Assembly (NCBI RefSeq): GCF_014529535.1
Contig: NW_023503616.1
Location: 1,054,001-1,118,000 of the forward strand
Length of the DNA stretch: 64,000 nucleotides
DNA from: Bradysia coprophila
Lineage: Eukaryota > Arthropoda > Insecta > Diptera > Sciaridae
Reading direction: 5' to 3'
Shown here: positions 12,934-23,616 of the stretch, piece after piece
Position numbering within the stretch: position 1 is the first letter of the stretch
Layout of the letters: every line of letters starts with the position of its first letter
Made by a program: the position numbers and the translations under genes
The notes under the pieces: generated by a model
The model's input: only the letters and a program-made list of their open reading frames with translations
What the model was told of the DNA's origin: nothing
Databases searched by the model: none

Positions 12934-13081
12934 CGAAAATAGATGGGCAATTTCCCGTTGATGTTATTGAAAATTATGCTGCGTTTTCCATTGTAATCGG
13001 ATTTTCAACTCATACTAAACAATGAAAAACGCAGCATAATTGTCAATCACATCAACGTTGAATTCCTCATCTGTTTTCGAT
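12934..13081. repeat. Inverted-repeat element, 'AATTATGCTGCG' family, copy 2
   Basis: The arms 12934-12995 and 13020-13081 pair through ATTATGCTGCGTTTT and its complement and through GAAAATAGATG-like and CATCTGTTTTC ends. The core is homologous to 9950-10020. Confidence 0.65.
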
Positions 13082-13601
13082 CTATAGCACGCAAAATCAT
13101 TTTAAATTAACCTACTCTTTTGGATTTTTGTTTTACGATGAGTTGTTTTTTTTAAGTAATGAAACGGTTGTGAAGGTTAAGAAGCATCGGTACTAAGCTA
13201 AAATTGTAACCTGCATTTGCATGTATCGTAATTCAATCCTTTGTATAACGATGAGCAGTTCACAGTAACTACAGCCAAAACTAATTTTTATTTAAAGCTA
13301 ACACATTCGTGGTCGTTATTGCGATCAGCGGTTGTACATTCTTCAAAAAGGATTCTGATGAAAAGATATCATCAAAAATGAAATACGAGACACACAAATG
13401 TAGGCTACAATGTTAGCTAAGCATCGATGCCTCTTGAGGATATGAATCGGTTAGAAAAGACTGAATTTCCCTCACATGTACATCATATTTTACAGGCTCC
13501 AACGGAGCCTGGTCCAATTTCAAAAAATCCCTCATTGCTAGATGTTAGTAAATTACATCACCCTTTTCCGACTCCTTTTGCAGGACATTTTTTCATGCTA
13601 C

Positions 13602-13765
13602 CAACGCACTTCAAGCAAAAGTGTTAATAGTGACAGCTGCCAAATAGAGTACTAGTTTGTATGAAATTTTATTCCCACTCTTTGTGTACAGTGTAAAATT
13701 ATGTATGGAGTACTGTTACGTTTCAGTACCCTATTTAGAGTACCACTTTTGCTTGAAGTGCGTTG
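13602..13765. mobile_element. MITE, 'CAACGCACTTC' family, copy 1
   Basis: The terminal inverted repeats begin CAACGCACTTCAAGCAAAAG and extend through subterminal inverted sequence. The element is flanked by ATGCTAC (13595-13601) and ATGCAAC (13766-13772), a 7-bp target duplication with one change. The 164-bp body has no coding capacity. Confidence 0.88.
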
Positions 13766-14506
13766 ATGCAACGAAAATTGGTTTTGCTTTGTTGTGTAAA
13801 GTAGAGTACACATCTACGCGATTGTGATAGGAGATAGATTTGATTTGGTGCAATACTACACACTCAAACCCTTTTTCCATCATTTCTCCAAACAGGTACT
13901 GTTTGTTTATTATGTGCTAGAAAGCCGAGGCAGTGAAGTAAAAGCGCCTGACCGTATGCTAGCATTAGAATGTTATTTTCAAAGACGATTTTTTTTATTA
14001 AAAGTTATGCTAAATACAGTTTTCCCGCTATCAACTACCGACTACTTCCCCGCTATCAACATTGACTATCAAGCAAATTTGGATTGAATGTAAATGATTT
14101 CGCCCGGACAAGAGAGAACATTGTTCAAGCAACAGAAGGACATAACAATAGGAGACTTAATAAAAAATGCAGTATTATGACAAGGTTGTGTTTTAATCAT
14201 AAAGTTATAACTACAACAGGACCTAGCTTAATAGTTTAAAACTGCTTATGTGAAATAGAATAATAACTAACGACAGTGTACCATGCAATTTTACATGACG
14301 TTTAGTGTAAATATTACTCTATTTGACACAAGTAGTATTTAACTACTATGCTAGGTGCGTTGTTACTTCACTAGACTTAAATATGACACAATAATAATCA
14401 ACGGAGGTACGGATCGAGGAACTCCAATCTTGAAAAACAATTTCAACGTAAATGCGTTCACACATTATTTTTCATCAAATATCAAATGTAGTTCTGGCAG
14501 ACTTGC

Positions 14507-15236
14507 CTATGACGTCACATTGTTTTCCATTAAATATTGAATGTAGTGCTGATGTGCCTTTGATTCTTCCAAGTCAATTACGTTATACAAATATGAAATT
14601 TCACCCATCCGTTTCACCCATTGTATCATTTTTGCGTGCTTCTGACGATCAACCGGTGCAAATGAATCTATTGCATAAAAATTACAAATACAGGCTAGAT
14701 CGGCAATAGTTAACTCATCACCACACAAATATTTTCCATTTTCTAGAAATGCTTCCAAAATATCCCAACAATTTGTAACCAATGAGATATGATTCTCAGG
14801 CATATGCGGTGACCCTTCGTAAATCGGTTCGTAAAGATATCGAATTCTTGCAAACAATGTTGTGTCGAAATGGAGACGAGAATCGATGTGTGCACGTTTT
14901 GATAAATCTTTCGGATATAGACTGTTATTAGGAGCGTACATATCGCAGAGGTACGTGTTTATCGCATGACTATCAATGATTACAGTTCCGTTATCGTCAA
15001 GGGCTGGAAGTGTGTGTTGAGGATTTATCTGAATGAATTGGAACAATGGTAAATGTGTTGTGAGTTGTAAGTTAAAGCACAACTCTTACTTTTAAGAATT
15101 CTGGAGTCAAATGTTCTCCTCTTGATATATCGATTTCTTTTAGGTCGAGATCAATATTAATAGCTTTGGCAAGAAGAACAACAGCTCTTGATGCTGGACT
15201 AACTGGCATGTAATACAACGTTAGTTTTGGAGCCAT
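14507..15236 (-). CDS. Epsilon-class-like glutathione S-transferase, 222 aa, two exons
   Basis: Exons 15236-15090 (49 codons) and 15028-14507 (174 codons including stop) join in phase 0. Cytosolic GSTs conjugate glutathione to electrophiles. The N-terminal thioredoxin-like domain begins MAPKLTLYYMPVSPASRAVV, in which S13 is the expected activating serine. INPQHTLPAL (50-59, cis-Pro at 57) and DSHAI (68-72) form the glutathione site. The all-helical C-terminal domain has YPKDLSKRAHIDSRLHFD and the capping-box region LTIADLAC. The signatures EIDISRGEHLTPEFLKINPQHT and LFAR favour the insect epsilon class over delta. Epsilon GSTs commonly occur in clusters; only one is in this window. Length is typical and all active-site features are intact. 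Confidence 0.93.
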
Positions 15237-18200
15237 ATTTGCTTCTTATGCTTAGTGCAACTGAATTTATCCACTATAATAGCAACACTTAGTCACAACA
15301 CACTCAAAATGTATACTAAAGAGATAAAAATATTTAAAATCAGACTCAGTTCGAAAATTTTTGGTAGCCTTGAACGTGTGTGTGTATTGAACCTATATGT
15401 TCACAGATATAAAACTAAAAAAATATTTTTATTTACATTAGTCCCAATAAACATACGGCGTTCAAAATGAACACTGAAGAACATCTATCTAAAAGAAATG
15501 TGATGCGCAAGCATCGTACGCATACTCATATTAGAGAGATTCTATATTCAGTATCATTATTCGGCTTAATGAAAAACCATGTTTCTTTCGCAGAAGAAAA
15601 TAAGGAGATCGATAGAAGAGACTTATTCTAAAGATTCTCTCCGTTTCGAATTTTCACGTACAGAAATTGTTTACTTACTATATGATGATGTAATAACGAT
15701 ATGCACATGTTACCTATAAAATTGTGTTGAACGAATTGCGTATAATGCATGATAACAACTCATTACTGACTCGTCATGATTTTTTTTTGCTGTTACCTCG
15801 TAAATTAAAAAGGTTGTGATAAGTTCTCTTTTTGAGATGGTATTTACTCTGACTCTATCTTCTAATGAACTGTATTAATAGATGGAGTAATTTTTCGCTT
15901 AATTAGGTTATTAAACTTTGTGTTTTGTGGACTTGGAGATAATTCGAATCGATTAATTAGATAATAATCTTCGATGAAATTTTATGCTGGCATTTTAGAG
16001 TTGGTATATTACGTTGATTTATTTGGGTTTTTTTCTCAGACACTAGCTTATCTTAACGAGGAAGACAAATTCATCACTAGTTCGACGTCAAGGTTCAAGG
16101 TTAGCATCACTTAATAATAACTCGAATGGTATTACTTGACCAAAACATATGGAAAGTAGTAAAATCAAGTTTATTGAGCATGACTTCACCAAATTAAACA
16201 ACAATTACTTTTGCAACAGCAGTAGTTTGGTTTAGTGTTGTAGAAATGTAATTAGTTAGTAACAGCTCCAACTGTCGCATAGGTGCATGTCTCCTAATGG
16301 TGTCCGCCGACTTATCATATTCTAGTTAGTAAGAGGGACTAATCCAGCACCTAAGTTTCTGTTTGGCCTATTGTGCACAAAATAATGTCAGAATTTTTTC
16401 AGAAATGAAATTCCCAAAAATAAACCTTGATTGTGCATCTCAATTCATATCAACCAGTCGACTGGAATATGGTTATCATGCCTCTGGAGTAATTAGTTAG
16501 CTAAAATACATGAAAATGACAGAATTAAGTCTGTGGTGTCGGTGTGACGAGTTAGCCAAATTACTTAAGGTAATTAGTGAATTAATTCATTTGCGGTTAA
16601 GTCAAGTCAAGTATTAGAAAAGGTTTAGTTTTCCTTTCGCCTTCTCGCTCGTCAGTCGCCATTTAAATAAATAACTAACACACTAACGCTAAATTAAGTT
16701 GAAAAGCCGTCCTTAGGCTAAACACTTGCTGCAAGTGAAATATTATTATTATATTCGTAATTTGTATTTTTTTGAATATTAAAGTTCGTTAAGTTAATTC
16801 ATTTGCGGACACTAATAGAACATGGAACATTTAGTGTGATAGTATAATTAGAAGTGTTTATGTTTTGAATCAACCCACTTCAAGCAAAAGTGGTACTCTA
16901 AATAGGGTACTGAAACTTGACATTGTAAAAAGAGTGGGGATAAAATTTCATACAAAATAGTACTCTATTTGACAGCTGTCATTAATAGCACTTTTGCTTG
17001 AAGTGCATTGTTTGAATGGATAAATAAGAAAAGTTAGGACTAGTACGCTATTCAAAGTCAGAGTAAATCTAAAGTACGACCATGTAAGTAAGTTAACAAC
17101 ACAAATATCACCAAAATGTAAAGTAGGAAATTGTGATTAATTTCTTCAAACATGCAATTGTCAAGCTTATAATACTTTAATCATACTTTCCAACAAAAAA
17201 CGTATTGTCGACTTTTCAGCAGTGCCGATTACGATAATGATAAGAAACTTCGATATCATTATACTATGTTCTCCACCTTAAATACTATACGATTGTTCAT
17301 ATTAGTGTGGATCATGCGAATATTCACTGATTATCGGTAGTGTCGGTGAGCTTCCATGGGGTGCAGCAGGTAAGTTAATTTTTTAAATAGTAAACAAATC
17401 ACCTCTAACCAAAAAGAATGAAAATGCATTTGGAAGTTGAAAATTCCAGAGCGAATCTTGCTGGTCCAAGGAATAGTCCAAGTCAATAAACACACTTGAA
17501 CACGATTTTTAAATTTTTATCCCATGCGACTCGAACAGTCATTCATTAACAGTGATTATTATTTGTTAAAAACGACTAGACCAGGTATGGTCTGTTCATA
17601 CAAACCGGAGAACATAGCGATTTCATATAAACAAACTCACCTCTCATGAGACATGTCGTAAAAGGACGCATACTATAATTCGCGTATGCGAGATTCCCCA
17701 ACACCGACCAAACTACAAACTATATGACCATTGCCCATTCTGTATTTCTACAAAATTGTTGATCGAAAGGGAGGTACATTAGGCGGAAGCCAATCATCAT
17801 ATAATTCGTCTAAGGGAAGCACGTCACTTTATTCGTTACTTTTTTATTTAAATTTGAATGAATTCCGTTATTGTGCTGTGTTTTCGCGCCGCTTTATTTG
17901 TTATATGTTCTAGTTCCCCGTTTTGTGAATATAATAGAATGAAAGATAAACCAAAAGACATCACTTTAGTCACTAAAGTTAAACCGAAGTTGATTTTTAC
18001 TGGGAATTTCCCCCAAAGAAGGAATGAATTCTGAAAATCTTTCTTGTATGGATAACACCTCATGCTTATAAAATGTCTCATTAAAAGCAAGGGCATTGAA
18101 CCGACGTACCGGAAATGAATTTTACCAGTGATGCGTTCCATCCTAATCAATTTAAAAATTATTTTGTAAACTTTCCGAGAATGAAATGACTAAGAATTTT

Positions 18201-18408
18201 TCTATTGTTATTTTATTGTGGTGATAACGCTGATTATTCGTTTTAAGGATGCTTATCGCATTCAATGTAATTGATCGTCGAGGCAACATCGCATACATTT
18301 TCGTATATTAAATTTATTTGAAATTGGAACCTCTTGCGGAAAACAACAATAAACGAAAGTGATTTTTTTAAAAAAAGTGATAACCTTGTTGGACAAACGT
18401 TGTGCATC
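15237..18408. other. Gene-free interval with one MITE
   Basis: AT-rich DNA upstream of the GST gene (minus strand) and of the CAP gene (plus strand), so it should hold both promoters. It contains the MITE at 16871-17010. A lone AGGTATGGTC terminus near 17584 resembles the ends of the elements at 21456 and 53041. No coding sequence is supported. Confidence 0.55.
16871..17010. mobile_element. MITE, 'CAACGCACTTC' family, copy 2
   Basis: The ends are CAACCCACTTCAAGCAAAAG and its near reverse complement ending GAAGTGCATTG. The element is flanked by a perfect 7-bp duplication TTTGAAT (16864-16870 and 17011-17017). It is 140 bp and in opposite orientation to copy 1, judged by the TTGACAGCTGTC segment. 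Confidence 0.9.
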
Positions 18409-19258
18409 ATGTTTAATCGGTTAGTTGAATTGCAAAATGAATCAGAAACCTATTTTTACTTTTAATTTTTTTCTATTAAATCAGTCAACTTAAAACCGTA
18501 ACTACTAATACGGTTGGAGGTTCGTCATCTTCGTCTTCCTCCTCCTCCATAGTAACACGTTCATTCTTCACAACAAGTACCACATATCATTCGTCATCGA
18601 ATTCCTTCCAAACTTCAAAATGTGCCGAAAATACAGTGCGTGATGCAATAAAACGTATAGATCAGCTAAGTATCGCTCAACCGTCCGATAAAGTTACTGC
18701 TCGGAAAGAAGAACACTGTCCATATAAAAGGATTACTTCTGAAGAGCTGCCAGCCACGAAATCTGAAAAGAGTGACACATTTCATCTGGACTGTTTAAAT
18801 GCACACAATGATTACAGACGAAGGCATGGGGTCGGGCCCTTAAAACTAAGCCCGACATTATCCGACTTTGCGCAAAACTGGGCGAATGTAGGCAAATCGA
18901 TAAGTTTTTTTCTGATAAATATGTACAAATGTTTCATCCACAGACGATTGCAAATAAACGACAATTGCAGCATAGCTCTGAGAGGAAATACGGAGAGAAT
19001 ATTTACTGGTCCAGTGGTAAGACTATCAATGGAAAAGATCCTGTAGACTCATGGTACAGTGAAATCAAACAGTACAATTATAAGAATGCCACTTTCTCGT
19101 CTGGTACTGGTCATTTCACACAAGTTGTATGGAAAAACAGCTTAGAGTTAGGAGTGGGTGTGGCGCGTGTCGGAAACGAAGTGTATGTCGTAGCAAGTTA
19201 CTATCCTCCTGGTAATTTCGGTGGAGAATTTTCAAAAAACGTTTTTCCACCAAAATAG
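18409..19258 (+). CDS. CAP-superfamily (GAPR-1-like) protein, 242 aa
   Basis: Proposed exons are 18409-18419 (11 nt), 18485-18887 and 18944-19258. CAP proteins of the GAPR-1/PR-1 type are small extracellular or membrane-associated proteins with lipid- or sterol-binding roles. The CAP domain covers about residues 103-240: CLNAHNDYRRRHG at 107-119, YGENIYW at 154-160, GTGHFTQVVW ending at 201 and YYPPGNF from 224. Residues 17-75 are Ser/Thr-rich, including a run of nine serines encoded by TC-rich DNA. There is no signal peptide, as in GAPR-1. Exons 2 and 3 are firm. The tiny first exon is inferred because it supplies an ATG in the right phase through a weak donor (GTTAGT), so the start is tentative. 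AATAAA lies at 19402-19407. Confidence 0.82.
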
Positions 19259-20353
19259 ATATAATTTTAAGATTTGACTATATACACACAACGAATTATA
19301 AACGAAATGCAAAACTTGCTACGTATAATTTTAATCATTCAACTGGTATATAAACACGCAACAGAAGCTCTGATATTTTGTTCGACCGAATAGTGATTTG
19401 GAATAAATTATGCAAATGTGAATAATGTGCGACCTTGGTTGAAATTAAAGGTAAGTCCTCGAAGAAAGGGACTCTTTACATCGGTTCCTTAACTTCAGGT
19501 TTTCATTGAAACTTTTCATTTGTTAAATAAACGTTTCAATTTCTGGAAGAATTCTATTTAATGTTTTCTTACTCCTTAACGTATAGCTTCTGTTAATCAT
19601 CTTTGTGTCAAAACTTATTTCAATAAATAAACTTAGAAATAGTAAAGAATGTGAAAGAGCTGGTACATCTGTACTACGACGCATAAAAAGTTAGTGCAAG
19701 AAGATGCACAATTTTGTGAGACTCCGTTTACTCCCTTCAAATCTTTTGCAAGCTTTCTATGCTTTGTAGGGTAGGAATTCAAACTAAGACACACGAAATT
19801 TACTAATAAAAAAGAAGTAACGTACTCATCATCAAGGTATGTAGTCTACCTCTATGCTCTTGCTCATCATCTAAATAGTAAGAAGTTGCGTCTTAATTCA
19901 AATGAAGTAATATCATGTTCATGGAGCAAAATTTCGGGGATATAATCAGCTATATGCATTGACATTGTCACAAGACGAAGACACTCAAAAAAGGCAAAAT
20001 ACGAAGCTCCCAACAATTACGTACTCTCTATTACTCACTGAACCCCCAGCAAATAAGTTTTCAGACTCATTTCAATGAAGTATGCACCACGTATTTGCCA
20101 ATGTTGCCGTGATAAACTCAATTTTACAAATTTGACAAAAGACAGTCATCATGACGTTACTTTATCCAAATATTTTTTCCAATAAATTGAAACAGTTCAT
20201 TGACTTTTCAAGGAAGATTTTAAAGCATGGATCGCACTAGACTCCGCTCAGGAATCGGTTCATCCGATTACAAAACAATTAAACAAAAGCCAGTGAATCG
20301 AAATGAATTTTTGAGATAAAGCTGTGTTAAATGGTCACAAAATTAAATCGTCT

Positions 20354-20661
20354 CAACGCATTTCAAGCATGAGTGGTACCAACGCACTTAAAGCAAAAGT
20401 GCTATTAAGGACAGCTGCCAAATAGAGTACTATTTTGTATGAAATTTTATCTTCACTCTTTTTACAGTGTAAAATTTTGTATGTAGCACGTTTCAGTACC
20501 CTATTTGGAGTGCCACTTTTGCTTGAAGTGCGTTGGTGGTACTCTAAATAGAGTATTGCAACTTTGGTCAGTGTATCAAACAAATTTTGACAAAAATTTT
20601 ATACAAAATAGTATTCTATTTGGCAGCTGTCACTCGAAGCACATTTGCTCGAAGTGCGTTG
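20354..20661. mobile_element. MITE, 'CAACGCACTTC' family, copy 3 (host of a nested copy)
   Basis: The older copy begins CAACGCATTTCAAGCATGAG at 20354 and ends GAAGTGCGTTG at 20661. It is interrupted at GTGGTAC by copy 4. Removing copy 4 and one 7-bp repeat restores continuity (GTGGTACTCTAAATAGAG), as in copy 2. Its own flanks, ATCGTCT and ATGGTGT, match at five of seven positions, suggesting an eroded duplication. Confidence 0.85.
20380..20535. mobile_element. MITE, 'CAACGCACTTC' family, copy 4, nested in copy 3
   Basis: The 156-bp element has ends CAACGCACTTAAAGCAAAAG and GCTTGAAGTGCGTTG. It is flanked by a perfect 7-bp duplication GTGGTAC (20373-20379 and 20536-20542) that belongs to the host copy. 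Confidence 0.92.
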
Positions 20662-21455
20662 ATGGTGTTCAATTTGTAATCGTAAACGGAATAAAAACGG
20701 AGATTTTTTTTTTGCAAACGTAGAATGTGCGATTATTGAATGAACCAGTTTTCTAACCTAGATTTTTCCGAGTAAAATGTAGGGTTAGTGCTGGTAACAC
20801 AGAGAAAAGTGTAATTACTGAATCATTGATGAAGTTCGTGAAGTTCATAGTATGATGTTAGTTAGTTTCCTTTTGTAAACACTTAACACTTCATGCGATT
20901 CATTATTAAAATGCCTTATACGTCTAAATTTTCCATTTTGACATAGAAAATTTGTTTACATCAAAGCTACAGAAACAAAGCGTATGTATATATATAAAAC
21001 CTTACACGACATAGTTAAAAAATACCATAGATAAGATGTAATAATTAGTCATTTCTTAATTGTAGGCGATATCATAGCAACGTTTTTATTGCACCACTAA
21101 AAATTTGTAACTACATTACATTAGGCTTGTGTACATGCTAGGGTTAATAAGATTTTCGAAAAAATAGTTATTGCGAGAAGTAATTAAGGTAGAACTACTA
21201 AATACGAGCACCTACTGTATTGCTAGCCTCCTATTGTATTTTCTTTTGTTCGTTCTTCGTATAGGTTATGAATTTCTTTATCATATTAACAGATGGCGTA
21301 ATTATACAAACTCTTTATCGAGGTTTTTTGTCGACTACAGTGTTTTATGCTTATAGAAACTCTTATGGAGAAATTATCTAATAATTCTCTGAACATTGTT
21401 CAACTAAATATATAATCAATTGTTGGAATGAAACTAAACTAATGAATATAAACCA

Positions 21456-21606
21456 CCCAGGTATGGTCTAATGTCACCTCGGAAGAAATACCGAAAATAG
21501 ATGCTGTCGTACCCATTTTCATATTAAAAAAAATAATAATAATGAGTGCTTCGAGTGCTTGCAAGATAAATTGACAGATTTTGAAGAATCAGCCATACCT
21601 GGTGTG
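21456..21606. repeat. Inverted-repeat element with CAGGTATGG ends
   Basis: The left end CCAGGTATGGTCT (21458) and right end AGCCATACCTGG (21591-21602) are inverted. The ends are shared with the element at 53041-53187, whose arms are longer. It is about 150 bp, AT-rich and non-coding. Confidence 0.6.
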
Positions 21607-22578
21607 TAATTTTCAAAAAACTGTGTTTTACCATAAGCATAACTACAGCCACCTATTGACTCTATGAATAAAATTGTTATGACGCTAAAAAAACGTTGAT
21701 TATTTCGTTCGACGAAAACCAAGACATATTACAGTAGGTGTTCGTATTTGGTAGTGTCTCCCTACTTATTGTTCAATTTTCAAAATTTTCTTTTTCTTCT
21801 ACTGACCTGAAATTTCAATCCTTTTTATGATGCAGATATATAGGTACCTATCAAATTAACAACAATATTTCTATTTTCAACTCAATCTCTTTGAACTTAC
21901 ACTCCAGCTTTTTTATGATTGATAAAGTTGTCGAAAGTGTTCTAAACATATTCCGATAAAATCGTTTTCCCCATCAAATTTCTTATCATGTTCATAATTT
22001 TGCTTTGAACAAATTTTTATTTTGCGGATATGGCTGGCAAAAACATAAATTTGAAATCAGTCGTTAAATGGAAAGAACTGAGATACGAACTCAGTTTTAT
22101 CACGAGCGGAAGTGTTTCGTTAATTGTGGTCAAGTTGAAAGAGTCTAGTAAGCATATTGTGAGGATTGCAGATTTTGTGTTTGGAAAGGTATCTATGAGT
22201 TGATTAATAATAACCAATACCCTCGCCAATATTTTTTAATCCAAAAGGGAAACAGGCCAAAACTTTGTTTCAATAGAAAAAAAAAATAAAGAAATCAGCA
22301 GCCAATTCGATCAAGACAAGTAAATTGTATGTTTAACTATTCGTACTTGCATTACAGATTACTTCTTACATTACATAACATTATCTCTCAGCAATTTTGC
22401 ATGTCCTTTAAATGATTGAATTAGTCTAACCCGGTTTAGTGGACTTTATTTTTGCGAAATTTTAGGTCATGGTTAGACCAAATTTCGTCATATCTGACAC
22501 GCATGCTTTGTGTGGGTTTCCAAAAAAACAAGGCATCAGAACAGTCGGAGCGTTTGCTGCGACTTAGCCCCGTACGAC

Positions 22579-22665
22579 CCGTAATGCTATTTCGTCCGTA
22601 ACCATAATACGTCCGTAGCCGTAATTCGCCCGGAACCCTAGTACGTCTACAACCCTCTAGTGCGT
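22579..22665. repeat. Degenerate 17-bp minisatellite
   Basis: Five diverged units begin at 22579, 22596, 22613, 22630 and 22647. Their consensus is roughly CCGTAACCNTAATACGT. The array lies just outside, and may belong to, the neighbouring TIR element, since AGCCCCGTACGA also occurs at 22566. Confidence 0.7.
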
Positions 22666-22802
22666 CTGTTACCAAAATGCAAGTCAAGTTGGGCATGGTC
22701 AAATTTACTGAAAGTGTTCATTTTTAAAATTGCGCATAGCGCAATTACGAAAGCCCGTACGAAGTACCTCTCAAATAAAACCAACAATTTACGACATTAT
22801 TT

Positions 22803-23395
22803 TAGAAACCCAAAATTTTTTGCCAACTTTCCATTGGGTATTCAATTACCTCTCAAATGAAACAAAAACTAGCAAAATCGGTTGAGATTTACTCGATTTA
22901 TGTGCAAAAAACACTTAGGGCTGAGTAGCGGCCTTAGTCCAAGGGCCCAAATTTCAAACTTTTTTCGCCACGTTCTTTTCGGTATTCAATAACCTTCCAT
23001 AAAAAACTAAATCTAGCAAAATCGGACGAGACTTACTCGATTTATGTGCAAAAAACACTTAGGGCCGAGTAGCGGCCTTAGTCCAAGGGCCCAAATTTGA
23101 AACTTTTTTTCCCATCATTCTATCCGACATTCAATTATCTTCAAATGAAACAAAATCTAGCAAAATCGGATGAGATTTATTCGATTTATGTGCAAAAAAC
23201 ACTTAGGGCCGAGTAGCGGCCTTAGTCCAAGGGCCCAAATTTCAAACTTTTTTCGCCACGTTCTTTTCGGTATTCAATTACCATCCATAAAAAACTAAAT
23301 CTAGCAAAATCGGATGAGATTTACTCGATTTATGTGCAAAAAACACTTAGGGCCGAGTAACGACCTTTGAGCCCTCCCAACAAGCCCGCGTTGCA
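22803..23395. repeat. 144-bp tandem repeat array, about four units
   Basis: The marker ACACTTAGGG occurs at 22911, 23055, 23199 and 23343, each exactly 144 bp apart. Each unit also carries AGCAAAATCGG..GAGATTTACTCGATTTATG and, in the first three, AGCGGCCTTAGTCCAAGG. Units differ by scattered substitutions only. The last unit diverges after AGGGCCGAGTAACGACC. Confidence 0.9.
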
Positions 23396-23589
23396 TCTTA
23401 CCCAAAAACAATGTTCATCAACTTTATTCTACTCGTCAATACCTTTCATTTGATATATCACAAGCAGCTATTGCGTGCGTATTTCGGTAGATATCGTCGA
23501 AAGACTGAAAAACACCTACAGGGCCCTAGCTCTGGAAGGGACGACCCTACCATGCCCATTTTCGAACTTGACCTTACTAGAGGGGTCAC

Positions 23590-23616
23590 AGACGGACGGA
23601 CGGACGGACGGACGGA
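23590..23616. repeat. (GACG)n microsatellite
   Basis: Six GACG-type units in a row, embedded in the 1-kb TIR element just before its T-rich segment. Confidence 0.9.

Larger units (their letters stand above)
11823..14506. other. Intergenic region with MITEs
   Basis: It lies upstream of the SAPCD2-like gene and downstream of the GST gene. It holds two MITEs (12934-13081 and 13602-13765) and otherwise AT-rich DNA. A 66-codon plus-strand frame at 13427-13627 runs into the second MITE and lacks family resemblance. No gene is supported. Confidence 0.6.

Noticed and set aside
13427-13627. 66-codon plus-strand frame with fairly balanced composition
   Set aside because: It ends inside the MITE at 13602 and no splice partner or family could be recognised.
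22803-23395. 144-bp array as a coding repeat (144 is divisible by three)
   Set aside because: All six frames are broken by stops within the unit, so it is non-coding.
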